This document shows positions 36,028 to 45,139 of a stretch of 64,000 bases of DNA, piece after piece. Each line of letters opens with the position of its first letter. The stretch's first letter is position 1. This DNA comes from Aquincola tertiaricarbonis (GTDB lineage: Bacteria > Pseudomonadota > Gammaproteobacteria > Burkholderiales > Burkholderiaceae_C), in contig NZ_CP097636.1 in the NCBI RefSeq assembly GCF_023573145.1, forward strand, positions 3,658,001 through 3,722,000, in the 5' to 3' direction. The position numbers were made by a program, and so were the translations under genes. A model generated the notes under the pieces. The model was not told where the DNA came from and did not search any database. It was given only the letters and a program-made list of their open reading frames with translations.

Positions 36028-36788
36028 CAGCCGATGGCGCAGGGTTCGCCGCCCACGAACACCCGCAGCTCGCCGGGCGCGAAGGCCGTCCAGGGCTCGT
36101 CGCGGGTCAGCGGCTGGGTGGCGATCAGCGTCACCCGGTCGTCGGGGCCGGTGAGGGGCGCAAAGTCCACGCTCAGGTCTTCATCGGCCAGATGGGCCGC
36201 GCCGAAGGGCGGGCGTCGCTGCAGCCAGTGCAGGTGGGTGCTGCAGTGCGCCCACAGCGCCTGCCCGTTGCTGAGCAGGCAGTTGAAGGTGCCGTGGCGG
36301 GCCAGCACCGGCAGCAGCTCACGCAGCGTGGTGGTGAGCTCCTGCACCGTGGGCACGCTGGCATGGGCCTTGGCCAGCTCCTGCATCAGCCAGCAGAAGG
36401 CGCGTTCGCTGTCGGTGTCGCCCACCGGCCTGAAGGCCGCATGCAGCCGCGGCTCGAAGCCCTTCAGGTCGCCGTTGTGCGCAAACACCCAGTAGCGGCC
36501 CCACAGCTCGCGCATGAAGGGGTGGGTGTTCTCCAGCGCCACACGGCCCTGCGTGGCCTTGCGGATGTGGGCGATGACGTTGCGGCTCTTGATCGAGTAG
36601 TGCTTGACCAGCTCGGCCACCGGCGACTGGCGGGCGCTGTGGTGATCGACGAACAGGCGCACGCCGCGGTCTTCGAAGAACGCGATGCCGAAGCCGTCCT
36701 TGTGTTCGTCGGCGCGGGTGGCAAGACCGGTGAAGCTGAACATCACGTCGGTCGGGGAATGGGCATTCATGCCCAGCAGTTGGCACAT
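36027..36788 (-). CDS. class II glutamine amidotransferase (YafJ-like)
   Basis: 253 residues beginning M-C2-QLLGMN, so the N-terminal Cys nucleophile is exposed after Met removal; this decides the start over in-frame codons further upstream. GWRYW-type FAHNGDL, DGFGIAFF and NTHPFMR are Ntn-glutaminase segments (GlnB/GATase_2 family). No synthase domain is fused, so the partner that receives ammonia is unknown; YafJ-type proteins have been linked to glutamine or gamma-glutamyl amide hydrolysis. It forms an operon with the VanZ-like and M14 genes. Confidence 0.9.
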   Translation of the reverse strand: MCQLLGMNAHSPTDVMFSFTGLATRADEHKDGFGIAFFEDRGVRLFVDHHSARQSPVAELVKHYSIKSRNVIAHIRKATQGRVALENTHPFMRELWGRYWVFAHNGDLKGFEPRLHAAFRPVGDTDSERAFCWLMQELAKAHASVPTVQELTTTLRELLPVLARHGTFNCLLSNGQALWAHCSTHLHWLQRRPPFGAAHLADEDLSVDFAPLTGPDDRVTLIATQPLTRDEPWTAFAPGELRVFVGGEPCAIG

Positions 36789-36882
36789 GGCCTTGTAAGC
36801 ATAGCCTGACGACGGCACGGGATCCTCACCCGTAGCGCGCAGCCGACCGCTCAGACGATGATGCCCGCGGAGAGAAAACACC

Positions 36883-38247
36883 ATGCCCAACTTCCTGAAC
36901 GACCTGTCCACCGGCTGGCGGCACGAGCCTGCCGCCAGCAACCCGCCCGAAGCTGCGGTGACGAGCAGCTACCGCTGCCGCTGCGGCCGCGCGGTGTTCT
37001 TCCGCAACAGCCAGTGCGTGGCCTGCGGCACAGCCCTGGGTTACGACCCGGTGCGCTCGCTGGTGCTGCCGCTGTTGCCCGCGGAGGACACTGCGGCGCC
37101 ACCGCCAGCCGATGGCGCTGCGCCGCTGCTGCCGCTGTGGCAACCCGCCGAAGGCTTTGGCGATGCCGGCAGCCGCTACCGGCGGTGCACGAACTTCGAC
37201 ACCGTGGCCGGCTGCAACTGGCTGCTGTCCGCCGACGAGCCGGCCACGCTGTGCATCGCCTGCCGGCTGAACCGCACCATCCCCGATCTGTCGGACCCGG
37301 AGAACCAGGTGCTGTGGCGCCGCATCGAGGTGGCCAAGCGCCGCCTGGTGGCGCAGCTGCTGCGCCTGGGCCTGCCGGTGAAGTCGCGGGTGAGCGAAGA
37401 CCCGCAGGGCATGATGTTCGACCTGCTGCGCGCCAACGCCGGCTCCACCCCGGTGATGACCGGCCATGACGAAGGCCTGATCACGCTCAACGTGGAAGAG
37501 GCCGACGACGCCCGGCGCGAGCAGGTGCGCCAGTCGATGCACGAGCCCTACCGCACGATGCTGGGCCACTTCCGCCACGAGGTGGGCCACTACTACTGGG
37601 ACCGCCTGGTGCGCGACACCGAGTGGCTGGAGCCCTTCCGCCTGCGCTTCGGTGACGAGCGGGCCGACTATCAGGAAGCCCTGAACCGCCACTACCAGAA
37701 CGGCCCCGCGCCCGACTGGCCGCAGCGCTGCGTGAGCGCCTACGCCAGCATGCACCCGTGGGAAGACTGGGCCGAGACCTGGGCCCACTACCTGCACATG
37801 GTGGACACCATGCTCACCGCACGGGGGCTGGGCATCAACGGCGAGAACATCGAGCTGGAGATCGAGCCCTTCAGCACCGCCGACCTGGACATCGCCGACG
37901 CGCCGGACGCCGACCGCTTCCTGCAGTTCATCAACATCTGGGTGGAACTGAGTGCGGCGATGAACGAGTTGTCGCGGGCCATGGGCCAGCAGGACCACTA
38001 TCCGTTCGTGCTCTCGCGGCCCGCCATCGCCAAGCTGCACTTCGTGCACCGGCTGGTGACGGCAACCCGCGAAGCCACCAACGCCACCCCCGAAGCCACG
38101 CCGGTGACGGTGGACCCGGTGGCCGTGAGCGTGGCCCCGGCGGAGCCGGCACCGCCCGCGGTGGAAGCCGCGCCCGAACAGGCGCAGCAGGGCGACGCGG
38201 AGGTCAGCGGATCGGCAGGAACAACTTCGTCAGCCCTCGCAGGCTGA
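36883..38247 (+). CDS. zinc-binding metallopeptidase, DUF2248 family
   Basis: 454 residues, cytoplasmic by lack of a signal peptide. An N-terminal zinc-ribbon-like module has Cys pairs C32/C34, C45/C48 and a second set C102, C111, C124/C127. The metallopeptidase motif is H232-E-V-G-H236 (FRHEVGHYYWD), with a likely third ligand in WEDWAETWAHY. The C-terminal ~60 residues are Ala/Pro/Glu-rich and disordered. The last 44 bases overlap the convergent FAD gene. Substrate unknown; the family is widespread but poorly studied. Confidence 0.88.
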   Translation: MPNFLNDLSTGWRHEPAASNPPEAAVTSSYRCRCGRAVFFRNSQCVACGTALGYDPVRSLVLPLLPAEDTAAPPPADGAAPLLPLWQPAEGFGDAGSRYRRCTNFDTVAGCNWLLSADEPATLCIACRLNRTIPDLSDPENQVLWRRIEVAKRRLVAQLLRLGLPVKSRVSEDPQGMMFDLLRANAGSTPVMTGHDEGLITLNVEEADDARREQVRQSMHEPYRTMLGHFRHEVGHYYWDRLVRDTEWLEPFRLRFGDERADYQEALNRHYQNGPAPDWPQRCVSAYASMHPWEDWAETWAHYLHMVDTMLTARGLGINGENIELEIEPFSTADLDIADAPDADRFLQFINIWVELSAAMNELSRAMGQQDHYPFVLSRPAIAKLHFVHRLVTATREATNATPEATPVTVDPVAVSVAPAEPAPPAVEAAPEQAQQGDAEVSGSAGTTSSALAG

Positions 38248-39445
38248 CGAGGTGCCCGGGGTTGCTGGTCTCGTCCAGCACCCCGCTCATGCGTCGCACG
38301 ATGGCCGGGCTGCGCTTGGCACGCCAGATCAGCAGGTCGGCCAGCCAGGGATGTTCGTTCACCCGGTTGGCCTTCTCGTACAGGTCGAAGCGGGGCTTCA
38401 GGGCCCGGATGCGCGACTCGTAGTCGGCCCGCACCTGCGCGTCCGGCAGCTGCCGGCGCCGGCCGGCCACCAGCGCCTCGGCGGCCAGCAAGCCGGTTTC
38501 CATCGCCTTGCCGATGCCTTCACCGGTGAAGGCATAGGTGCTGCCCGCGGCTTCTCCGGTCACCAGCAGGCCGGGCTCGGAGAACTTGGCGCCCTCGAGC
38601 GAGCAGCGCAGCGGCGCGCCCTTGAGGTCGCCCTGCAGCGTGCCGCCGTCCATCAGCGCCTTGGCGGGCGCGTAGCACTCGGTGAAGGCCGCGAACACCT
38701 CGCGCAGGTTCACGTCCTGCATGGTGCGGCGGCCGTCCTTCATCTTGCTGTGGCTGTGGGCCAGGCCCACGCCGATGTTGAACACGCCATCGCGGCACGG
38801 GAAGATCCAGCCATAACCCGGCCGCAGCTTCTGGTGCCACACCACTTCCATCGCGGTGATGCGGCCGACCATGGCGTCGTTCTTCACATAGCCACGCAGC
38901 GCCACGCCGCTGGGCTGCTGCCGCTCGCAAACGTCCGAAGCCAGCAAGGCCTTGGGCACCGCGCCGGTGGCCAGCACCAGCCAAGTGGCGCGCAGCTCCA
39001 CCACCGCATCGCCCTGCTTCAGGCGCGCGCCCACCACCCGGCCGCCTTCGCGCAGCGGCGCCTCGAAGCGCACGGGCGTGAAGAGGCGCGCCCCGGCGCG
39101 CACGGCGGCCCGGCACAGGATGTCGTCCAGCTCACGCCGCGGCATCACCGACAGCGAGCCCGGCACATCGATGCGCCCGCCGCGCGGGCCGATGCAGGCC
39201 ACGTGCGACACCCGCTGGGCGGCGGCCTGCACCTCGGCATACACGCCCAGGCGCTGCAGCGCAGCGTGGGCGTCGGGAATCAGCCCGTCGCCGCACACCT
39301 TGTCGCGCGGAAAGTTGTGCTGGTCCACCAGCACCACGTCAAAGCCCTCCCGGGCCAGCCACTGCGCGCAGGCACTGCCCGAAGGCCCTGCACCCACCAC
39401 CAGCACGTCGCAAGAGGAACGAAGCAACGTAGGGGCGGCTGTCAT
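38204..39445 (-). CDS. geranylgeranyl reductase-family FAD-dependent oxidoreductase
   Basis: 413 residues from the ATG at 39445. The N-terminal FAD-binding motif is VVGAGPSGSACAQWLA, followed by PRDKVCGDGLIPDA, which is characteristic of the geranylgeranyl reductase family, and the second FAD motif TGEAAGSTYAFTGEGIGKA. Members saturate isoprenoid chains or act as flavin halogenase/monooxygenase relatives; no chlorophyll or carotenoid genes are near. A -10-like TACAAT (39481-39476 on the minus strand) lies 30 bases upstream. Confidence 0.87.
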   Translation of the reverse strand: MTAAPTLLRSSCDVLVVGAGPSGSACAQWLAREGFDVVLVDQHNFPRDKVCGDGLIPDAHAALQRLGVYAEVQAAAQRVSHVACIGPRGGRIDVPGSLSVMPRRELDDILCRAAVRAGARLFTPVRFEAPLREGGRVVGARLKQGDAVVELRATWLVLATGAVPKALLASDVCERQQPSGVALRGYVKNDAMVGRITAMEVVWHQKLRPGYGWIFPCRDGVFNIGVGLAHSHSKMKDGRRTMQDVNLREVFAAFTECYAPAKALMDGGTLQGDLKGAPLRCSLEGAKFSEPGLLVTGEAAGSTYAFTGEGIGKAMETGLLAAEALVAGRRRQLPDAQVRADYESRIRALKPRFDLYEKANRVNEHPWLADLLIWRAKRSPAIVRRMSGVLDETSNPGHLVSLRGLTKLFLPIR

Positions 39446-39520
39446 GGCGGTGCGTCGGCGTGAAAACTGGCGCGGATTGTAGGGATCGCGCCCACGGCCT
39501 GCCGCACTCGCAAGCGCCTT

Positions 39521-39533
39521 TAGGATGTACAGC
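39521..39533 (+). promoter_or_regulatory. -10-like element just before the HTH gene
   Basis: TAGGAT (39521-39526) lies seven bases before the ATG at 39534, placing the expected transcript start at or next to the start codon. No ribosome site fits between. The -35 region is not convincing. Confidence 0.35.
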
Positions 39534-39851
39534 ATGGCTGACCTGAAATTCAAGCCCGTTCGCCACGATCAGGCTGCGTTCCTGGCCAAAGCCAGGCAGC
39601 GCCCGGGCTTTGCCGAAGCGTATGAGGCACTTGAACTGGAGTACGCGCTGGCAGGCCAAATGTTGAAGGCCCGGACCAAGGCAGGTCTGACCCAGGATGC
39701 GGTCGCTGAGCGCATGGGCACGACCAAGAGCGCCATCTCACGCCTGGAATCGGCGGGTCGGCATGCGCCATCCTTGGCAACGCTCAAGAGGTACGCGGCT
39801 GCAGTGGGATGCGATCTGCAGGTCAAGCTGGTTCCCCACGAGGCCACATGA
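39534..39851 (+). CDS. XRE-family HTH protein, orphan HigA-like antitoxin
   Basis: 105 residues. The HTH is LTQDAVAERMGTTKSAISRLE (about 51-71), and the preceding FAEAYEALELEYALAGQML is typical of antitoxins that normally follow a HigB/RelE-like toxin gene. Here no toxin gene is present: upstream is the divergent FAD gene and downstream the glcB terminator. It may be a solitary regulator or a remnant of a toxin-antitoxin pair. An ATG three codons upstream is possible but lies inside the -10-like element. Confidence 0.85.
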   Translation: MADLKFKPVRHDQAAFLAKARQRPGFAEAYEALELEYALAGQMLKARTKAGLTQDAVAERMGTTKSAISRLESAGRHAPSLATLKRYAAAVGCDLQVKLVPHEAT

Positions 39852-39882
39852 CGTCCACAGCAGCCTTCAACCAGGCACGACG

Positions 39883-39905
39883 AAAAACGGCGCCCGCAGG
39901 CGCCG
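39883..39905 (-). terminator. intrinsic terminator of glcB
   Basis: On the minus strand CGGCGCC-TGCG-GGCGCCG (39905-39888) is followed by five T residues (39887-39883). It is 20 bases past the glcB stop. Confidence 0.9.
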
Positions 39906-39925
39906 CTTGTTCAGCCGAGAGTTGA

Positions 39926-42118
39926 TCAGGCTGCCTTGACCTTCAACCGCCACGCATGCAGCAGCGGCTCGGTGTAGCCGCTGGGCTGTTCCAGGCCCTT
40001 GAGCACCAGGTCCAGCGCCGCACGGTAGGCGTACGAGGTGTCGAAGTGGCCGGCCATCGGGCGGTAAAGCGGGTCGCCGGCGTTCTGCTCGTCCACCACC
40101 TTGGCCATGCGCTCGAAGGTCTCGTGCACCTGGGCCTCGGTCACCACGCCGTGCAGCAGCCAGTTGGCGATGTGCTGGCTGGAGATGCGCAGCGTGGCGC
40201 GGTCTTCCATCAGGCCGACGTCGTGGATGTCCGGCACCTTGGAGCAGCCCACGCCCTGGTCGATCCAGCGCACCACGTAGCCCAGGATGCCCTGCGCGTT
40301 GTTGTCCAGCTCCTGCTGGATGTCGGCGGCCGACCAGTTGCGCTGCGCGGCGATGGGCACCTGCAGCAGACCGTTCAGCAGGTTGTCGCGCTCGGCGTTG
40401 TCGCTGGTCTGCTCCAGCGTCTTCTGCACCTCGGCCACGTTGACGCGGTGGTAGTGCAGCGCGTGCAGCGTGGCGGCGGTGGGCGAAGGCACCCAGGCGG
40501 TGTTGGCACCGGCCTTGGGGTGGGCGATCTTCTGCTCCAGCATCGCGGCCATCAGGTCGGGCATGGCCCACATGCCCTTGCCGATCTGCGCGCGGCCGCG
40601 CAGGCCGCAGCCCAGACCCACCAGCACGTTGTTGCGCTCATAGGCCTGGATCCAGGCGCTGCTCTTCATGTCGCCCTTGCGCAGCACTGCGCCGCCGCGC
40701 ATGCAGGTGTGCATCTCGTCGCCGGTGCGGTCCAGGAAGCCGGTGTTGATGAAGGCCACCCGCGCCGACGCGGCGGCGATGCAGGCCTTGAGGTTGATGC
40801 TGGTGCGGCGCTCCTCGTCCATGATGCCCAGCTTGACGGTGTTGGCCGGCAGGCCCAGCAGCTGCTCGACGCGGTCGAACAGCTCGGCCGCGAAGGCCAC
40901 TTCGGCCGGGCCGTGCATCTTGGGCTTGACGATGTAGACCGAGCCCGTGCGCGAGTTGCGCACGCCGCCGCTGCCGCCGCGGCGCTTGAGGTCGTGCAGC
41001 GCGATGGTGGTGGTGACCACCGCATCCAGGATGCCTTCCGGGATCTCCTTGCCGCCGTCCCACAGGATGGCGGGGTTGGTCATCAGGTGGCCCACGTTGC
41101 GCACGAACATCAGCGAGCGGCCGTGCAGCGTGACGGTGCCACCCTGGGCGCCGGTGTATTCGCGGTCCGGGTTCAGGCGGCGGGTGAAGGTCTTGCCGCC
41201 CTTGGCCACCTCTTCGGTCAGCGTGCCCTGCTGGATGCCCAGCCAGTTGCCATAAGCCACCACCTTGTCGGCGGCGTCGACCACGGCCACGGAGTCTTCC
41301 AGGTCGAGGATGGTGGACAGCGCGGCTTCGAGCACCAGGTCGCTGACGCCGGCGGCGTCGCTCTGGCCGATGGCCGTGCTGCGGTCGATCTGGATGTCGA
41401 TGTGCAGGCCGTTGTGCACCAGCAGCACCGAGCTGGGCGCGCCGGCTTCACCCTGGTAGCCGACGAACTGCTCGGGCTGGGCCAGGCCGCTGGCGCCGGT
41501 CTTGAGCTGCACCACCAGCTGGCCGCCTTCCACGCGGTAGGCAGTGGCATCGGCATGCGAGCCGCTGGCCAGCGGCGCTGCGTCGTCCAGGAACTGGCGC
41601 GCGAAGGCGATGACCTTGGCGCCGCGCACCGGGTTGTAGCCCTTGCCCTTGTCGGCGCCGTCGGTCTCGGGGATGGCGTCGGTGCCGTACAGCGCGTCGT
41701 ACAACGAGCCCCAGCGGGCGTTGGCGGCGTTCAGCGCATAGCGCGCGTTCAGGATGGGCACCACCAGCTGCGGGCCGGCCTGCACGGCCAGCTCGGCGTC
41801 CACGTTCGCGGTGGTGGCCTTCACGTCGGCCGGCTGCGGCAGCAGGTAGCCGATGGATTCCAGGAAGCTGCGGTAGGCGCCCATGTCGGCGATGGGGCCG
41901 GGGTGGGCGGCATGCCACTTGTCCAGTTCCAGCTGCAGGCGGTCGCGCTCGGCCAGCAGCGCGGCATTCTTGGGCGCCAGGTCGTGGACGATGGCGTCGA
42001 AGCCCTGCCAGAAGGCGGCGCTGTCAATGCCGGTGCCGGGCAGCACCTGGTCTTCGATGAAGCGGAACAGGTCGGTGGAGACCTGCAGACGGTGGGCGGC
42101 GGTACGGGCTTCGGTCAC
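39926..42118 (-). CDS. glcB: malate synthase G
   Basis: 730 residues from a GTG at 42118 with a GAGGA ribosome site; the usual length is ~723. It condenses glyoxylate and acetyl-CoA to malate in the cytoplasm. Typical malate synthase G segments are seen: [14 protein letters not shown] at the N-terminus, [21 protein letters not shown]-like [37 protein letters not shown] and [11 protein letters not shown]. It stands alone, not with glc or isocitrate lyase genes, and is divergent from a LysR regulator that may control it. Confidence 0.96.
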   Translation of the reverse strand: MTEARTAAHRLQVSTDLFRFIEDQVLPGTGIDSAAFWQGFDAIVHDLAPKNAALLAERDRLQLELDKWHAAHPGPIADMGAYRSFLESIGYLLPQPADVKATTANVDAELAVQAGPQLVVPILNARYALNAANARWGSLYDALYGTDAIPETDGADKGKGYNPVRGAKVIAFARQFLDDAAPLASGSHADATAYRVEGGQLVVQLKTGASGLAQPEQFVGYQGEAGAPSSVLLVHNGLHIDIQIDRSTAIGQSDAAGVSDLVLEAALSTILDLEDSVAVVDAADKVVAYGNWLGIQQGTLTEEVAKGGKTFTRRLNPDREYTGAQGGTVTLHGRSLMFVRNVGHLMTNPAILWDGGKEIPEGILDAVVTTTIALHDLKRRGGSGGVRNSRTGSVYIVKPKMHGPAEVAFAAELFDRVEQLLGLPANTVKLGIMDEERRTSINLKACIAAASARVAFINTGFLDRTGDEMHTCMRGGAVLRKGDMKSSAWIQAYERNNVLVGLGCGLRGRAQIGKGMWAMPDLMAAMLEQKIAHPKAGANTAWVPSPTAATLHALHYHRVNVAEVQKTLEQTSDNAERDNLLNGLLQVPIAAQRNWSAADIQQELDNNAQGILGYVVRWIDQGVGCSKVPDIHDVGLMEDRATLRISSQHIANWLLHGVVTEAQVHETFERMAKVVDEQNAGDPLYRPMAGHFDTSYAYRAALDLVLKGLEQPSGYTEPLLHAWRLKVKAA

Positions 42119-42218
42119 GGTGCTGTCCTCGCGGAGATGCGGCAATGCTGCGCACTCTAAGACAGGCCGGGCCCCCGATTCGGTGTGGCTGCTGCGCGGC
42201 ATCTTTACGCCCAGTGCA

Positions 42219-42302
42219 TGAATCCAGTGGCCGATTCAAACCAAGGCAGCGATGATTGGCCGCCACAACCGGCTTGATTCATGCGCTGGCTGCGGGTATT
42301 TT
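42219..42302 (+). promoter_or_regulatory. glcB/lysR control region: inverted repeat and lysR promoter
   Basis: TGAATC (42219-42224) and GATTCA (42233-42238) form an inverted repeat with an 8-bp gap, a T-N11-A-like LysR site; a further GATTCAT half-site is at 42276-42282. A good sigma-70 promoter reads toward lysR: TTGATT (42274-42279), 17 bp, TATTTT (42297-42302). The half-site overlaps the -35, fitting self-repression by the LysR protein. Confidence 0.6.
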
Positions 42303-42308
42303 CCGCCG

Positions 42309-43271
42309 ATGGACCGTCTGAAACAGATCGAATCCTTCGTCGCGGTGGCCACCAAGGGCAGCCTGACCGCCGCCGCCCAGCTGGAAGGCGTGGCGCCGGC
42401 GGTGGTGGGCCGGCGCATCGACGCGCTGGAGGCACGGCTGGGCGTCAAACTGCTGGTGCGCACCACGCGGCGCATCACGCTCACGCACGAAGGCAGCGCC
42501 TTCCTGGAAGATTGCCAGCGCCTACTGGCCGACCTGGCGAATGCGGAATCCGGCGTCAGCGCGGGGGGCGCCCGCGCCAGCGGGCTGCTGCGCATCACCG
42601 CGCCCGCGGGCTTCGGCCGCCGTCACGTGGCGCCGCTGGTGCCGCAGTTTCTGGCGGCGCACCCGGACGTGCATGTGTCGCTGAACCTGGCCGACCGGGT
42701 GGTGGACATCGTGCACGAGGGCTTCGACTGCGCCATCCGCGTGGGCGACCTGCCCGACAGCAGCCTGGTGAGCGTGCGCCTGGCCGACAACCGCCGGCTG
42801 TGCGTGGCCACGCCGGCCTACCTGAAGCGGGCCGGCATTCCGAAGCAGCCGTCCGACCTGGCGCGGCACGAATGCCTGACGCTCAGCTCCGACGCCAGCC
42901 AGTCACGCGGCTGGGCGTTTGCGATGGAAGGCCGCACCCACCACCTGCGGCCCAGCGGCCGGCTGGACTGCAGCGACGGCCAGGTGCTGCACGACTGGTG
43001 CCTGGCGGGCCTGGGCATCGCCTGGCGCAGCACCTGGGAGGTGGAGGCGGAAATCGCCCGCGGCGAGCTGCAGACGGTGCTGGACGACTTCATCGCGCCG
43101 CCCAATGGCATCTACGCGGTGTTTCCGCATGCCAAGCACCTGCCGCTGCGCGTGCGGCTGTGGATCGACTTCGTCAAGCAGCGCTACGCCGATCCACGTT
43201 ATTGGAAGCTCAATCCCGCCGGGCCGCCCCAAGGGATTGAGATCCCCCTCGGGGGGGCGCGAACGCAGTGA
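42309..43271 (+). CDS. LysR-family transcriptional regulator
   Basis: 320 residues. N-terminal winged HTH (MDRLKQIESFVAVATKGSLTAAA, then RRIDALEARLGVKLLVRTTR) and a C-terminal effector domain with LLRITAPAGFGRRHVAPLV. The ATG lies six bases after the TATTTT -10, so the mRNA is probably leaderless. The last ~17 codons (from about PAGPPQGIE) and the stop codon come from the dispersed repeat copy B, so the natural end was replaced or extended. Divergent from glcB; it may regulate glyoxylate use, but this type of LysR commonly controls nearby oxidoreductases. Confidence 0.9.
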   Translation: MDRLKQIESFVAVATKGSLTAAAQLEGVAPAVVGRRIDALEARLGVKLLVRTTRRITLTHEGSAFLEDCQRLLADLANAESGVSAGGARASGLLRITAPAGFGRRHVAPLVPQFLAAHPDVHVSLNLADRVVDIVHEGFDCAIRVGDLPDSSLVSVRLADNRRLCVATPAYLKRAGIPKQPSDLARHECLTLSSDASQSRGWAFAMEGRTHHLRPSGRLDCSDGQVLHDWCLAGLGIAWRSTWEVEAEIARGELQTVLDDFIAPPNGIYAVFPHAKHLPLRVRLWIDFVKQRYADPRYWKLNPAGPPQGIEIPLGGARTQ

Positions 43272-43285
43272 GCTTGGGGGCTCCA
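43221..43285. repeat. dispersed CCCCAAG...CTTGGGG intergenic element, copy B
   Basis: CCCCAAG (43227-43233) pairs with CTTGGGG (43273-43279) around an inner CCCCC-TC-GGGGG hairpin (43244-43254), with GCGAACGCAGTGAG following. It lies between convergent lysR and psiF and contains the lysR stop codon (43269-43271). Confidence 0.75.
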
Positions 43286-43286
43286 G

Positions 43287-43595
43287 TCAGCCAGACTTCT
43301 TGGTCGACAGGCATTCCTTCATGAAGGCCTTGCGCTCGTCGCCCTTCTTGCCGGTGGCGTCGGCGTTGCACTGCTTCATGCGGTCTTGCTGGGTGGCGGG
43401 CTCGGCCTTGGCCGACAGGCAGGTCTTCATGAAGGCCTTGCGCTCATCGCCCTTGAGGTCCTTGGCGTCGGCATTGCACGTCTTCATCTTGCTTTGCTGC
43501 GCGGTGGGCGCCTTGGCCTCGTCGGCCGCCAGGGCGGGCTGGGCACACAAGGCGGCGGTCAGGCACAGGGCGGCGGCGGACAACAGCGATTTCAT
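43287..43595 (-). CDS. psiF: PsiF repeat protein
   Basis: 102 residues with a signal peptide ending at ALAAD. Two PsiF repeats follow, each with CNADA...KGDERKAFMK.CLS (residues about 40-60 and 75-97), so the mature protein is a small, Cys- and Lys-rich periplasmic protein. PsiF is phosphate-starvation induced in E. coli; its function is unknown. No pho box was recognised upstream. Confidence 0.9.
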   Translation of the reverse strand: MKSLLSAAALCLTAALCAQPALAADEAKAPTAQQSKMKTCNADAKDLKGDERKAFMKTCLSAKAEPATQQDRMKQCNADATGKKGDERKAFMKECLSTKKSG

Positions 43596-43679
43596 GGACT
43601 CTCCTCGCAAGGGGTTGTAGGCCCGCGTTCAACGCCGCAGGCCGCCGCGCGGTGGACGGCCCGCGCGGCCCCCGCAGTG

Positions 43680-45077
43680 TTACAGGATGCGGCGCGGATG
43701 GGCCAGCTGTTCGTGCGCGGCATGCAGCCGGCGCACCAGCACGCGGATGAAGGCCTTGTCGAACAGGTGCCGGGTGCCGACGGACAGCTGCTCCAGCGTC
43801 TCGGGCGTGAACGAGACAGTGGTGGTGGGCGCGGTCACCAGCACGTCGGCGCTGTGGCGGCGCAGCTCGGGGTTGGGCGCCAGGTAGGCCATCTCGCCCA
43901 CCGAGGTGCCGGCGCCCAGCTCGGCCACGCGGTTGCCCTCGCGGTACACGTCCACCGCGCCCTGGGCCACGATGTGGAAGGTGTTGCCTTCCTGCCCACG
44001 CTTGTACAGGGCGTGGCCGTACTTGAAGCGCTGCCAGCGCGCGCGGTGCACCACTTCCCACAGCTCCACATCGCCAAAGCCGGCGAAGAACTCCAGGCTG
44101 CGCAGCAGGGTGAAGCGCTCGGAATCCAGCACGCCCTGCAGCTTGCCGCGCGGCACCTCGCGGTTGGCCACCAGCGCCGACAGTCCTTGCGCAAAGGCGT
44201 CCCAGTCGGCCGGCCGGTCGTCGCGCTGCTTGGCCAGCGCGCTGCGCACCAGGTGGTCCAGCGTCGGTGGCACGCCGTCGCGCAGCGCGGTCAGCGGCGC
44301 CGGCACCTCGTTGTAGATCTGGTGCATGATCGCTGGCTGCGTGTCCGCCTCGAACGGCGGCCGCCCGGCGATCAGGTGGTACAGCACCGCGGCCAGCGAA
44401 TAGATGTCGGCCCGGCAGTCCAGCGTGCTGCCGTCCAGCTGCTCGGGCGACATGTAGGCCAGCGAGCCCACGCGGAAGATCTGCGTGCGGTCCGAGCGCA
44501 GGTTGAGCACGCTGCCGAAGTCGGTCACCTTGACGTCGACCACCTGGTCGCCGTCCACCACCGCCAGCAGGTTGGCCGGCTTCACGTCGCGGTGGATCAG
44601 GCCCTGCCGGTACACATAGCCCAGCGCCATCGCGCACTTGAAGCCGATCTCCACGATCTGCTCGAGCGACAGCAGCTGGTCGGCGCGGCAGAAGCGCCGC
44701 AGCGTGTAGCCGGGCACGTACTCCATCACCAGATAGGGCGCGACGGGGTCTTCCACCGCGTCGTAGATCTGCACCACGTTGGGGTGCTGCAGCCGGCCCA
44801 CCAGCGCCGCCTCGGCAGCGAAGAACTTCTCGAAGTAACGCGGCTCGGCGCCGCCATCGTGCGCCGGCAGGCTGACGCGCTTGAGCGCCACGTCGCGCTG
44901 GTGGAACTCGTCGCGCGCCAGAAACACTTCGCTGGTGGCGCCTTCGCCCAGGCGGCGGCTCACCCGGTACTTGCCGATGGTGGCAGGCAGGTGCGGGTCC
45001 GCGGCCGGTGCCGGCGAGGGCGCCGGCAGGGGCAGCGTGCCCGCAGGCAGCAGGGTGGTTCGGTCGGCGGCAAGCAT
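43680..45077 (-). CDS. serine/threonine protein kinase with C-terminal cyclic-nucleotide-binding domain
   Basis: 465 residues from the ATG at 45077. After a ~35-residue Pro/Ala leader comes a Hanks-type kinase: glycine loop GEGATSEVF (44-52), K66, HRDVKPANL (H162-D164) and DFG (D186). Residues ~320-450 form a cNMP-binding domain (GHALYKRGQEGNTFHIVAQGAVDVY, then AELGAGTSVGEMAYL, then TTTVSFT). No membrane helix, so it is cytosolic. The fusion suggests that kinase activity responds to cAMP or c-di-GMP-like ligands. Divergent from argS by 74 bp. Confidence 0.9.
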   Translation of the reverse strand: MLAADRTTLLPAGTLPLPAPSPAPAADPHLPATIGKYRVSRRLGEGATSEVFLARDEFHQRDVALKRVSLPAHDGGAEPRYFEKFFAAEAALVGRLQHPNVVQIYDAVEDPVAPYLVMEYVPGYTLRRFCRADQLLSLEQIVEIGFKCAMALGYVYRQGLIHRDVKPANLLAVVDGDQVVDVKVTDFGSVLNLRSDRTQIFRVGSLAYMSPEQLDGSTLDCRADIYSLAAVLYHLIAGRPPFEADTQPAIMHQIYNEVPAPLTALRDGVPPTLDHLVRSALAKQRDDRPADWDAFAQGLSALVANREVPRGKLQGVLDSERFTLLRSLEFFAGFGDVELWEVVHRARWQRFKYGHALYKRGQEGNTFHIVAQGAVDVYREGNRVAELGAGTSVGEMAYLAPNPELRRHSADVLVTAPTTTVSFTPETLEQLSVGTRHLFDKAFIRVLVRRLHAAHEQLAHPRRIL

Positions 45078-45139
45078 CACCCTGCTTCTTCGGCCACGGG
45101 CCGATGCGCTTGAGCCGGCGCGGCCGCACCCCCCCACCT

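Noticed and set aside
36780..36800. TTGGCAC near the amidotransferase start as a sigma-54 site
   Set aside because: The -12 part is off by one base and lacks GC at the right distance; it also overlaps the start codon of a minus-strand gene.
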